The position numbers and the translations under genes are program-made. Positions 32,613 to 43,440 of a DNA stretch of 64,000 nucleotides are shown piece by piece. Each line of letters starts with the position of its first letter. The stretch's first letter is position 1. The notes beneath the pieces were generated by a model that ran no database searches, was not told the DNA's origin, and worked only from the letters and a program-made list of their open reading frames with translations. This stretch comes from Taxillus chinensis (lineage: Eukaryota > Streptophyta > Magnoliopsida > Santalales > Loranthaceae), in the NCBI GenBank assembly GCA_023512835.1, contig CM042084.1, forward strand, positions 44,563,609-44,627,608. Direction: 5' to 3'.

Positions 32613-33080
32613 GAAGTTTCCTTGGCCATGCTGGCTTTTATAGGAGATTCATTAAGGACTTCTCAAAAATTGCAAAACCCATGAGTAGGTTGTTAGAAAA
32701 AGACACAAGCTTTGAGTTTAATGCAGATTGCTTAGAAGCTTTCAACATCCTCAAGGGTAAGTAAGTCACCGCACTGTTATAGTCACACCTGACCGGGCTC
32801 AACCTTTTGAGCTAATGTGTGATGCGAGTGATTATCCTGTGGGGGTAGTCTTAGGGCAAAGGCGAGAAAAGGTGTTTAGGGTCATTTACTATGCTAGTAA
32901 GACCTTAGATGATGCTCAACAGAACTATACCACCACCTAGAAAGAGTTCTTAGCTGTGGTTTATGGTCTGCAACAAGTTTAGACCCTACCTTTTGGGGTC
33001 TAAAGTCATTGTTTATACTGATCATGCTGCATTGAAATATTTCTTTGCTAAAAAAAGAAGCTAAGCCACGCTTGATTAGG
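32613..33080 (+). pseudogene. pol: RNase H of E7
   Basis: Read directly from the bases: FLGHAGFYRRFIKDFSK (shared with E6), CDASDYPVGVVLGQRREK near 32820, YYASKTLDDAQQNYTT ended by an in-frame TAG at about 32938, then YTDHAALKYFF near 33015 after further shifts. The catalytic Asp residues in CDAS and YTDH are still readable. Confidence 0.8.
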
Positions 33081-34497
33081 TGGGTTCTCCTCTTACAGAA
33101 TTTGACCTTGAAATTAGAGACACAAAGGGAGCCCTAAATTCTGTGGCTGATCACCTCTCCCATGTGGAGAATGCACCTAAGTCTCTACCCATTGTAGATG
33201 ACTTTCCTGATGAGAAGTTGTTTGAGGTGCATCATCTTCCTTGGTTTGCCGACATAGCAAATTATTTAGCCACCGGGTTCATACCCAAGCGGTTAGACTA
33301 CCACCAGAGAAAGAAATTGGTAGTGGATGCTAAGAAATTCATTTGGGAAGACCCAATTCTTTATAGGAGGTGTCCGGACCAAATCATTAGAAAGTGTGTC
33401 CTTGAGGAAGAAGTAGATGACATAATACATCATTGTCATGCATCACATTATGGGGGCCACTTTGGGGTGCAGAGAACTGTGGCTAAGATCATGCGGTGTG
33501 GCTTTTATTGGCCTCACATGGTGAAAGACACCTATGTCTACATCAAAAAGTGTGATAGATGTCAAAGGGTAGGTGGTCTATCTAGGAAAAATGAGATGCC
33601 ATTAACCTGGAATCCTTCCAGTTGAAATTTTTGACATTTGGGGCATTGACTTCATGGGGTCATTCCCCAATTCGATGGGTTTTCATACATTTTGCTTGCT
33701 GTGGATTATGTGTCTAAGTGGGTAGAAGCTATTCCTACTAGAGTGAATGATGCTAGGGTTGTGACTCACTTCCTTACTAGGAACATCTTTAGCCGTTTTG
33801 GGACACCAAAGGCTATAATCGATGATGAGGGTAGTCATTTCTGCAGCAAATTGTTTGATAAATTATTGAACAAGTATGGTGTCACTCATAGGAAGTCTTT
33901 AGCTTACCACCCACAAGCTAATGGACAAGCGAAGTGTCCAACAGGGAGATTAAGGCCATTTTAGAGAAAACTATTGGAGCCAATAGGAAGGATTGGTCTC
34001 AAAGGCTTGATGAAGCCTTATGGGCATATAGGACAGCTTACAAAACTCCCATTGGGATGTTACCTTACCGTATTCTATATGGTAAGGCATGTCACTTTCC
34101 TGTGGAACTAGAACACAAGGCTCATTGGGCCTTGAAGAAGTTAAATTTTAACCCACAAGAGATCAAGGAGCTTAGGATGACTCAATTAATTGAGTTAGAT
34201 GAGCTTAGGTTGGATGCCTATGATAGTGCTAAATTTTACAAAGAAAGAACTAAGAAATGGCATGATAGGCAACTCAACAATGAACCTTTAACCTTAGGAC
34301 AGAAAGTTCTTCTATTTAACACAAGGTTGAGGTTATTTCCTGGCAAATTAAGGTCCAAGTGGATGGGACCTTTTGTGATAGTTAATAAGAAGCCATATGG
34401 GAGCTTTGAGCTCCAAGTCGTAGATGGCAAGAAATTTTGGGTGAATGGCAATAGGCTGAAACCATACTTTGATTCAACTCGAGAGGGAGATAGTTGA
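33080..34497 (+). pseudogene. pol: Integrase of E7
   Basis: Zinc-binding HHCC region HCHASHYGGHFGVQRT ... CDRCQ (about 33433-33564), then the core with first Asp in LAVDYVSKWVEA and second in IIDDEGSHFCSK. The third acidic residue is hit by a 1-bp deletion: YHPQANGQA is followed by a shifted frame at about 33930, exactly where Glu should come. The C-terminus (33934-34497) is open: [45 protein letters not shown]. No chromodomain, as expected for Athila. Confidence 0.88.
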
Positions 34498-34567
34498 TTC
34501 CCTCTCTTTCACCATTGCATGATCATAACTCGAAAGTCTAGCTACAGACTTTAAATAAAGCGGCTGG

Positions 34568-34583
34568 TTGGGAGGCAACCCAA
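34568..34583 (+). other. Post-pol hairpin motif
   Basis: TTGGGAGGCAACCCAA, a 5-bp-stem inverted repeat 70 bp after the integrase stop. The identical motif occurs in E6 (41148-41163, minus). It marks the junction between pol and the 3' region and may act in RNA processing; that role is inference. Confidence 0.6.
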
Positions 34584-34804
34584 TGTTTATTGCTATGTTT
34601 TATTTTATGTTATTTTCTTTTATTTATTGTCTTCAATAAATTTGTTTGCAAGCTAACCATTGTGCAAGGAGACTTTGTTCCTTTCTTAGCTAACCATGTG
34701 CAGGATGAGCAAATTATTGGGTCCTGAACTTGTGGAATTATTTTTAAAGTCAAAGTCAAGGAGCAAGGAGCAAGTGAAGCCCAAAAGTGCTTGAAGATGG
34801 GCTC

Positions 34805-35254
34805 AAACAATTCACGTGCAAGACTTAAAGATGGTCCACAATGCATAAGCAACTCGGTGGAGAAATTTGGGCCAGTTTGGGCCTGAACGTGAATTTGCAC
34901 GTGAATTGCCCAATTCACGTGCACCTCTTTTTGATCTCGTAACTTTCTGGAATGGTAGATGAGGTTCATGTGATTCACGTTTACTCTTGCACGCGAATTG
35001 CTAGCTGTCATATGGAGGCCCAAAAATGCAAAATACCGATTTTAGCCCTCCTAGAAGCTTACACCAATTCACGTGCGAAGGGGGCTATTGCTTGCCAGCT
35101 CGGGGGGGACCCACCACAAAAGTTTGGGACGATTCGACCTGCACGCCAATTCAGCCAATTCACGTGCGAGAGGCTATTTTGGTCGAACACTCGAAAAGTT
35201 AGGGGCACGTGTATCACGCCAAATGGAGCATCTTTCCTTCGCACGCTATATAAA
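34805..35254 (+). promoter_or_regulatory. Internal LTR-like promoter of E7
   Basis: Between pol and the accessory gene. A perfect palindrome TGCACGTGAATTG-CC-CAATTCACGTGCA (34896-34923, written with its 2-bp centre) and further CACGTG/CACGCCAATT repeats resemble the element's own LTR promoter. CGTGCGAGAGGCTATTTTGG (about 35163) parallels CGTGCGAGAGATATTTTTGG in the LTR (about 27726). TATATAAA is at 35247-35254, and an ATG in a favourable position lies 126 bp downstream (35380). The arrangement suggests separate transcription of the downstream gene. Confidence 0.6.
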
Positions 35255-35379
35255 GGGAGGCCATCTTCAAAGGCTTCCACACCAAAATCACTCCAGATCC
35301 GAGTATTAGAGAAACTCGCCCCTTTTGCTCTCTTGCTCTTCGGTTTTCTGCTCTTTGCTCTTATTTTCTCATTCCAAAG

Positions 35380-36708
35380 ATGGTGCGCACAAGGAGGACT
35401 GGCCAGGAGGAGGTGCACTCACCTAGTGCTGATAGCCAACCTGAGGAGGAGATACTCTTGGGGCATGCTCTTGATATGCAAGCTTTGGAGGCTTCGAGCT
35501 AGGCTGGGCTAGAGAGGTGGCTCTTAAAATTCAAAATCCGGGATTACAAAGGTTAGTATCTGCCCACCTGGCTATTTCCTATTCTCGCCTACAAGAATTC
35601 TATGCATCTGTCTCTGGGAGTGAGGATGAACTGATAGGGGTTGTGCAAGGGGTTTATGTTAGGATTACCCCTGAAATTATTAGACATTGCTTTAACCTCC
35701 CTGAACCCAGTGATAGCTTCCCTCAGCTAAGCCTAGGAGAATTTGGTACTGCATGCAACTATGCTAGAAAATTTCAAAGTCGAAGGCAGTTTACCAAGAA
35801 TGGTTTTGTTGGAAAATTTAGATGCCTAGCCTACCTGGTAGGGAAATGCTTATTGATTCGGACCGGTGGGCTAGATAGTGTGCCTAAGCCACACCTGGAG
35901 TTCATGTATAGCATTGATCATATGCTAAATGTGGATTGGGCCACTACCATTTTTAAATGGTGGAAGAAAAACTCATCAAAGCAGATAAATGGCAGATTTT
36001 TGTGTTTGATATTTCAAAGCATGCCTGCTTTGCATTTTTCCTCCATGGATACCATCACTTTTCCTTCTCACTGGGTGTTAAGAGTATTGCATGCTGAAGG
36101 AGGTTTGGGGGTCGGTACCAGAGGTCATTGGGCAACCAATGTTCCTCCTCCATCACGGCCCGTAAGGCACGGCGTTCATGTGGAGCGATCTGCCGACTTT
36201 GCAAGGGAGACCTCTCCTCATATGGATCAAAGGAAGTAGACTCTATACGGACTCACTGCCATGTACATGCGGTTCAACGTACACAAGGAAGATATTTTCA
36301 ATTTCTTTCAAGGCATTAGTGGGCAAGTAGTGAGCGAAGTGGAGGTCATCAATTGGGCGATCACTAATGGGCACATCACTAGTGCCCAATTTGAAGAATT
36401 AATGGCTCTCATCTCTCGGAGACCAACAAGCTACTTCACAACCTAGAACCAGAGCATGGGAGGCTCCAAGATGTAGCCGCTCATGCATCACCTAGAGCAT
36501 GGGAAGCCCCGAAGCTCCTCCTGCTGCATCTACCGAAGCTTGGAGGCAAGAAACACAGCAACTCAGGGAGGCAAATGCCAGAACCCAACGCGAGGTGGAA
36601 GCCCCGAGGAAGAACAACAAAGAAGTTAAAGGCCTCCTAGGCAAAATCTGGAAGGCTTTGAGCAAGAGGAAAGCATCAAAATGTTCTCCTATAGTGGAGA
36701 TATCCTGA
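35380..36708 (+). pseudogene. Accessory gene of E7, N-terminal and middle part
   Basis: ATG at 35380 (MVRTRRTGQEEVHS). The frame runs 40 codons to TAG at 35500, but coding continues without interruption in the neighbouring frame (open from about 35484 to 36239), so a 1-bp indel near 35495 is likely. The region LQEFYASVSG, GVYVRITPEIIRHCFNLPE, LAYLVGKCLLIRTGG, FLCLIFQ has the layout I associate with the family annotated as putative plant transposon protein, which accompanies several plant mobile elements; the match is by eye. A further shift leads to 36261-36446, and then a predicted coiled coil (ETQQLREANARTQREVEAP, 36499-36650). No transmembrane segment or signal peptide is seen, arguing against an envelope protein. 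Confidence 0.65.
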
Positions 36709-37768
36709 TGAAGAACCCTCTCCATCCCCCGAAGATTCCTATCCAGCCCAGGCAGATCCACCTCAACCAAAATCTTCAGCTCGGCCATCCCACTATCACC
36801 CGAGAGGAGGCGAGCCAAGAACAGGGTATTCACCCTTCCGGCCTCAAGAGGAGACAGAGCCAGCAAGGGTATTCACCCTTCCGGCCTTTTATTGATCCTG
36901 CATATTCTCAGGCTCCTGGTGCCTGCTATACTTCCTGTCTCTTGGGGTGCATACATGCCCGCTGAACCTGAAGATCTACTTGGCCCTCCTGTCCATTTAA
37001 TCATTAATCCAGCCTTATCATCCGATGAGAGCCAAGCAAGATTTGAAGAGTTCATCAATTCCACGGTTCGAGGGGCTCGCTTTATACGGGATAATGATAT
37101 CTTCACCCCTTTTAGCTTAAAGAGGATCTCCGAGAATGAATATCTCTACGCCGACGAGATAGACCTCTTCTCAGGACCATGCGCTATGTAGTGGAGGCCG
37201 AGCCTCATAACTACCTCTTAGCTCGGTACACTTCCATCATGCTTGTGTGAGCTTTTCAATCAACCCTTGTCCGAAGAGGTGTGGCCCCAACGCATCAATG
37301 GTGAGAATGAAGGGCACCGCCCTTGGCATGGTATGCATGAGGTGCCGATTCCGGTGCACATTGACCGCCACTATGTACTTGTCCGTTTGAATCGGATGTA
37401 GGACATGCCGTGCTATATGATCCAAGCCAAGGCGAAGGGTTTGCTAGACGGAAAAGACAGTTAGTGCATGGGTTCATCAAACGAATGAAAGTGGCAATGA
37501 TCAAAGAAGGATTGTTGCAGGATAAGCTCCCTCTTATTCACCTTAACGAAATGGAAATCCCTCGACGGCCTGACCAATTCAGTGTGGGATCTTTGTTTGC
37601 TACTACATGATGGCTATTCTGCAAGGGAAGGAAACTTGGGAAGTGCGCGGCGAGATGTCGGTTGACTTTGTGGCTCAAGTACGACGAATGGTGGCCAACG
37701 TCATCTACTATTACAAGTGTGCCAAACCAGGGGTAAGTGTTTTTCTTACTCCCTATTTTATACCATGA
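36709..37768 (+). pseudogene. Accessory gene of E7, C-terminal Ulp1/SENP-like protease
   Basis: A proline-rich linker with a duplicated phrase (GGGTATTCACCCTTCCGG at 36824 and 36867) leads into a region in several frames that together resemble a C48 cysteine protease, which cleaves SUMO or similar from proteins. Landmarks: YLYADEIDLF (about 37139); VPIPVHIDRHYVLVRLN with candidate catalytic His at 37369-37371; VLYDPSQG with candidate Asp at 37419-37421; IPRRPDQF with candidate Gln; and, after a 1-bp loss, CGIFVCYYMMAILQGKE with candidate Cys at 37583-37585. Order and spacing H-D-Q-C fit the family. The end of the frame is TGA at 37766. The calls rest on motif recognition; the fold was not tested. 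Confidence 0.65.
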
Positions 37769-39262
37769 GGACATAGCATATTTTAAGTGTGGTGTATGGG
37801 GAGTGACTTGAGCCACTTGCTTGTCTTTTATGTTGTGATTGCATGTTTCATTTAATAATAAAAAAAAACTGTTTTTAGTTGCATGATTGTTTGAGTTGTT
37901 TGCTTGAATGATTTGCTTGTGGAGACATGGATATTAAGTATGCAATTTTGGCTTAAAATTTAATTTTTATGCCACATTAGTATCATGTTGTGATAAGGGT
38001 GTTAAAGTAGTTAAAATGTGCTCTGAATTGGTTTAATCATGTCTTTATCTTTTGAATGATATCACCATGTTTTTGGAGCTGAGTTTTGAATATTAGCTGA
38101 GCATGAAATGCTATGATAGACCTAAGTAACCCTTAAAGTTGAGTGAAAAAGAAATGAAAAATGAGAACAGCTTCTTTTAGCCTTTGAGTGCCATTTTAGG
38201 GTATGGGTAATAGTTTGATTTGCTACTCTTCTTGCATTCAACATTGGTTATTTAATGGTAGGAGTCAAGTAAGCATGTGATTACTTATTAGTGCTCAGTG
38301 TTTGGTGTGTGGAGTTAGGATGCAAGACCTTTAAGTCACTTTGACTTCCTATGTATCCTAATTTTTGTTTGTTGTGTTGTAAATATAAAAGGCTGTGATA
38401 TAGAATGTGAAAAAGCCATCAATTAATTGGAAAATGGGATGTGAGACATCAATGAATTTGTCTCTCCTTATGTAACGAAATGGCAAGGGGTATGCATTAG
38501 AAAAATCAGTCTTATTTATGTGTTATGTGAGTAAAAAAAAGAGTGAATAATCCATCAAGGGAGAGCATAAAATGCAACCTTGTAAGGTTATTACTTAAAA
38601 AAAAGAGAAAAAAAAAAAAAAAAAAGAGAAAGATTCGAATAAAAGCCACACCGGCTTGATGTTTATGTGTGATCGTTTAGATTTGTAGCCACATTGGCTG
38701 AGTTGTGTTTTGTTTTAAGAATGTTGAGCTCAATTCTTTGGCTCATGTTTTGTTTATTGAGTATAGACTAGCGTGTGAGTTCAAATAAAGTTGAATAGAG
38801 GGTGTGTTTTCTTTGATGAGCACAATAGGGAACTCTCATGATTGCTTGGCAAGTACTTAATCAACAATGATGGCGAGCGTAGAGATAGAGTTTTCCATCC
38901 ATTGTTCATTGATATGTATTGGGCTTGAGAATTATTATATTTGAGTGAGGCTGCTTATCCTTGGTAAGAACTTAAAGGGAAACTAGGTGCTATTTTATCA
39001 TGGATTGCTTACTCATATCTGAAATTTAAGTGGTGATATTGCATGGTTGTTGGACTAGGGATATGGACATGAATGAACTAAGCTATGACTCATTTTGATG
39101 CTTAAATTCCCATTTCATCATGATAGAGTTGTATGCTTAGGAAACCATGATTCTCTTTGATTGTTATTTTATTTTTCTTCCGTTTGATTGCGTGTTTATT
39201 TTATTTTTGCATGCTTGTATGTTTTTGCTTGAGAACAAGCAATGGTTCAAGTGTGGTGTATT
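37769..39262 (+). other. 3' untranslated region of E7
   Basis: AT-rich and non-coding, collinear with the E6 fragment at 25740-26905 (reverse). GGTAAGT just upstream (37731) resembles a splice donor and is conserved in position in E6. The PPT position before the LTR reads AAGTGTGGTGTATT (39249-39262), a weakened form of the AAGTGTGGGGG tract I expect in this lineage. Confidence 0.75.
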
Positions 39263-40908
39263 TGATAACGTGCATTTTATGCCGTTATTCTAGTGTTTAT
39301 TTAGGATGTTTAAGAGCATGATTAGAGCCTTATTGCTTCATATATCATATATATTTGCTCTAACCCCTAGGAAGATGCTAGTTGCAAATACATGCGTTTT
39401 TAAGCGTTTTGGCAGATTTTGGACCTCACTTTTGACTAGGTAGATGGCCTCAAACAATTGGCGTGCAAGAACAAAAGTTTCTTAGAATGATGTCCTCTAC
39501 CTACCACAGAAATTTCAGAGCATTTGGAGCTGATTTGGAGCTGCACGTGAATTCACCCATTTCACGTGCAAGCCTATTTTTGCCTCTCAGGCCTCTACAG
39601 GATGCAAGGAAGCTTGGGGAGAAGTTTGAGCTGATTTGGAGGTGCACGTGAATTCACCATATCACGTGCAAATTGGCGTGCAGAGATATTTTTGAACCAA
39701 TCCTATCGTTTTTCTATGCCGATCATTTGTTCCTGAAGGCCCAAGTCCAAATTGTGGATGGAAGATAGAGATTTTAAAGTTTCGAGTGTTACTTATCAAA
39801 ACTACGTCGTTTTGATAGATGGGCTAGGTTACACACCTCAAAGCCCATCCAAACTCTATAAATACAAGCCTCCACGCCTCTGCTAGCCATACCTAACCCC
39901 CCTACACGTTTTTAGAGAGAGAGAGGCTCCACGACTTAGAGGTGCTCCTTGACCTAGGAGAGCGCCGTCGTTGCCGTCGCAGCAGCCGTTGCGGATTTTG
40001 GAGCCTGGATTTGAAGCTTTGCTTGTGCGCGTGATCAAGAAGAAGATGTTTAGCTTTTCTCGCTTTGTGTTTGCTTGTAATCATGCGTGAGTAGTCTTTT
40101 AATCTAGGGGAGCAATGTAGCCCCCTTGTTGCTTTGCCGTGTTTATGAATATTTGGGTTTGGATGATTGAGTTTTGCATGTTTTATGAATCTGTTTCTTA
40201 ATCTCTATCATTGGATCTACACCTTGGTATTTTTAGCCCTAGTCTCAGGGCGGATTGAGATTCATAACTTATTTGTAATTGGTGTGATCATTATCCTTTT
40301 GCAAGTATGATTTATTGGCTTTACATGTTTGTGTGTTTAGATGACCATTCTGGCATACAACTCCTAAAAGGACCTCAATGACCATTTGTTGTCCTTAGCT
40401 TATGTTTAGCATGTTTTCAATCGACAACCCTAATACCATGAACCAGGAGAGATAACATTGGGAGGTGAAATTGTGACCCTAGATGCTTTTAATCCTTGAA
40501 TCTTAATCTTAAAATCAGTTTACTTTCTTTGTTTATTCAGAAAACCAAATAAAAATTAGATCTTTAGTTTAAAAAAAGAAAACTTTTTGCCAAGACATTT
40601 TATAGAACAAGAGTAATTGGGTGCTTTGATTTGAGAACTAGAAAACTAGGCTAATCCCTGTGGGTTCGACCCCTTGCTTGCTGCTATTCTTTTAGTGCAA
40701 ACTTAGGGAATTTATTATCTTGAAGAGAGATTTAACGACATTAGCTAGCTCTTTTAGAGAGGCTAAAAATCTCGTCTGTCGGACTCGCACGTAAGATTGG
40801 GTTATCATGTGCATTGTCACTTGCAAGCCGTTTTTGGCTCAAATGTGCTCCATTTTTACTCAAATTTCACTGGCTAGTAGGGCCCTCTTCAAGATACAAA
40901 ATGTGACA
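39263..40908 (+). repeat. 3' LTR of E7
   Basis: TGATAACGTGC...AATGTGACA; nearly identical to the 5' LTR, with few substitutions and short indels, so the insertion is fairly young. ACGT near-palindrome 39795-39816, TATAAATA 39857-39864. Confidence 0.9.
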
Positions 40909-41206
40909 AATGCCCTTGCATGATTCCCACCTGAAAATCCCTTGGGCTCTTTGAGTTGCAGCTTTGAAAAATCCAGCCTAGCTTGGTAGTTGAGCCAGTA
41001 GTTGGGCTTTCGAAAAAAATCCCGAAGTCCAAAACCCAATAGAGAAGTTTTAGGCCTACAAAAGGGTTAGTGAAGACCAAACTATATCTCCTGCACTATG
41101 GTTAGCAAACAGCAAGCAAAAATAAAATAAATATAAAAGAAAAGCTATTGGGTTGCCTCCCAACAAACGCTTTATTTAAAGTCTGTAGCTAGACTAACAG
41201 ATATGA
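40909..41206 (-). other. E6 post-pol region
   Basis: Non-coding; on the element strand it follows the integrase stop and carries the TTGGGAGGCAACCCAA motif (41163-41148). It is cut off at 40909 by the E7 LTR, before the place where E7 has its internal promoter. Confidence 0.7.
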
Positions 41207-42300
41207 TCATAAAGGCTCAAAAGAGAGGGAATCAACAATCTCCCTCTGTGTTGGGTCATAATAAGGTTTCAGCCTATTTCTATTAATCCAAAATTTCTTG
41301 CCATCTTCAGCTTGGAGCTCAAAGCTCCCATATGGCTTCTTATTAGTTATCACAAATGGCCCCATCCATTTTAATCTTAGCTTACCTGGAAACAACCTCA
41401 GTCTAATGTTGAACAATAAAACTTTTTGTCCCAGGTTTAAGAATTCTTTGTTTAAGTGCCTATCATGCCATTTATTTGTTCTTGCTTTATAATTTTTTGC
41501 ACTTTTATAGGCATCCATTCTAAACTCGTCTAACTCAATTAATTGAGTCATCCTCGACTCCTTGGTCTCTTGTGGATCAAAATTTAGTTTCCTTAAAGCC
41601 CATTGAGCCTTGTGTTTTAATTCTATAGGCAAATGACAAGACTTCCCATATAGGATTCTATAAGGAGACATTCCAATGGGAGTCTTGTAGGCTGTCTTAT
41701 AAGCCCATAAGGCTTTATCAAGCCTTTGAGACTAATCCTTTCTATTTCCTCCAAAAGTTTTCTCAAGTATAGCTTTTATTTCCCTGTTAGACACTTCAGC
41801 TTGCTCATTAGCTTATGGGTGATAAGCTAAGGACTTGCTATGATTGACTCCATACTTGGCCAACAATTTATCAAACAGTTTGTTACAGAAGTGACTACCC
41901 TTATCACTAATAATGGCCCTTGGTGTCCCAAATCGGCTAAAGATATTTCTTGTGAGGAATTTAGTCACCACTTTAGCATCATTCACTCTTGTTGGTATTG
42001 CCTCAACTCACTTAGACACATAATCCACAGCCAATAGAATGTATGAATACCCATCAGAAATGGGTAATGACCCCATAAAATCTATGCCCCAAACATTAAA
42101 AATTTCAACTAGAAGGATTCCAGTTAAGTGCATCTCATTCTTCCTAGACAGTCCACCTACCCTTTGGCGTTTATCACAAGTTTTAGCAAAGACATAGGTG
42201 TCTTTAACCATGTTGGGCCAATAAAACCCACATTGCATGATTTGACGCATGACAATGACGCAAGATATCATTCATTTCCTCTTCAGGGACACACCTTCTA
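41207..42300 (-). pseudogene. pol: Integrase of E6
   Basis: One frame with stops. Upstream end has MQCGFYWPNMVKDTYVFAKT and CDKRQ (second zinc Cys changed to Arg), then FMGSLPISDGYSYILLAVDY with the first Asp. The remaining catalytic region (41680-42000) is interrupted by stops but keeps translated traces of the core. The C-terminal part (41671-41207) is open: [46 protein letters not shown]. Closely related to E7 integrase. Confidence 0.84.
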
Positions 42301-42917
42301 ATTATCCGATCAGACGCCGCCTATAGAGGATTGGGTCATTCCAAATATACTTCTTTACATCTGCTATGAACCTCTTTCGCTGGTGGTAATCAAATTGCTT
42401 AGGTATAAACTCAGTGGCTAAATAGTTTGCTATATCAGCAAACCAAGGAAGCTGGCTCACTTGAAGCACTTGCCTCATCGGGAAAGTCATCGAGAGATAG
42501 GTAAAGACTTAGGTGCATTTTCACCTCGAGAAAGGTGGTCTGCAAATGTGTTTAAGGCTCCTTTAGTGTCTCTAATCTCTAAATCAAACTCCTGTAAGAG
42601 GAGAACCCATCTCAAAGAAACGTGGTTTAGCTTTCTTCTTAGCTAATAAATACTTAAGAGTTGCATGATCGGTATAAATAACAACCTTAGACCCAAAGAG
42701 GTAAGATCTAAACTTGTTGCAACCATACACTACGACTAGCAACTCTTTCTCAATAGTGGTATAGTTCTATTGGGCATTATCTAGAGTCTTACTAGCATAG
42801 TAAATCACCCTAAAAATTTTCTCTCTCCTTTGCCCTAGAACTACCCCCACAACATAGTCACTCTCATCACATAAACTCAAATGGTTGTTCCCAATCTGGA
42901 GTAACTATGACAGGGGC
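42301..42917 (-). pseudogene. pol: RNase H and linker of E6, cut by E8
   Basis: Element-strand reading from 42917: YASKTLDN near 42790, [13 protein letters not shown] near 42670, then the linker LPWFADIANYLATEFIPKQ (about 42440) that precedes the integrase finger. E8 interrupts the frame directly upstream, between the RT thumb and RNase H. Confidence 0.8.
42913..42917. repeat. Target-site duplication, left copy (E8)
   Basis: GGGGC before TGTCACG; identical to 51713-51717. Confidence 0.9.
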
Positions 42918-43440
42918 TGTCACGCCCCGGATTTCCAACCCGAGGAAACCGGTACGTGACTCCCCTTTTTACCCACACGGAGGGCAAAGGGGTTAGGATA
43001 CAAACCAAGAACCGAACATTTTAAACATTCACAACACATTCAAGAAAAATAAAGTCCATCAAGCAGTTCCACAAACCAAATCAATAAAGTCCATCAAGCA
43101 GTCCACAAACCAAATCGGTCTTTAATACAAAGTCTTCCTTTCAATCCATCCCCATTGGGGTTACATCGATTCCCATAATAAAATAACATAAACAATAAAA
43201 TAAATAAGGTCTTCCACCTTGGGGTCCCACCTAACGCCTGTAGGTTCCTGTAAAGAAAACAACATGGTAGGAGGGGTGAGCAACCACACTCGGTAGGGAT
43301 CATGTCTCCCCAACCCATCCCATGCACCTAATATCTACATGCCTTGTGTACAAGTGCTGTGTCGTGATACAATTATTCCACCAGATATAGTTACAAGCTA
43401 TAACAAAGAAACACAATCATACATGGGCTAGTACATAAAC

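Larger units (their letters stand above)
27309..40908 (+). mobile_element. E7: Athila-type element with accessory gene
   Basis: 13.6 kb. Near-identical LTRs of about 1.65 kb flank gag, protease, RT, RNase H and integrase in that order. An extra 3-kb segment with its own promoter and gene follows, then a 1.5-kb 3' UTR. Asp-type PBS remnant, CKAITLRSGK gag-protease linker and DLGAS protease motif place it in the Athila/Tat group. E6 sequence lies on both sides, but the 5-bp flanks (GGACT, AATGC) do not match, so no TSD is visible. Multiple frameshifts. Confidence 0.88.

Noticed and set aside
35517..36239. Interpretation of the E7 post-integrase frame as an envelope gene
   Set aside because: No signal peptide, no transmembrane helix and no coat-protein features; motifs fit a plant-transposon-like and C48-like protein better.
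36492..36866. 124-codon antisense frame in E7
   Set aside because: Shadow of the coiled-coil and linker region of the accessory gene on the opposite strand.
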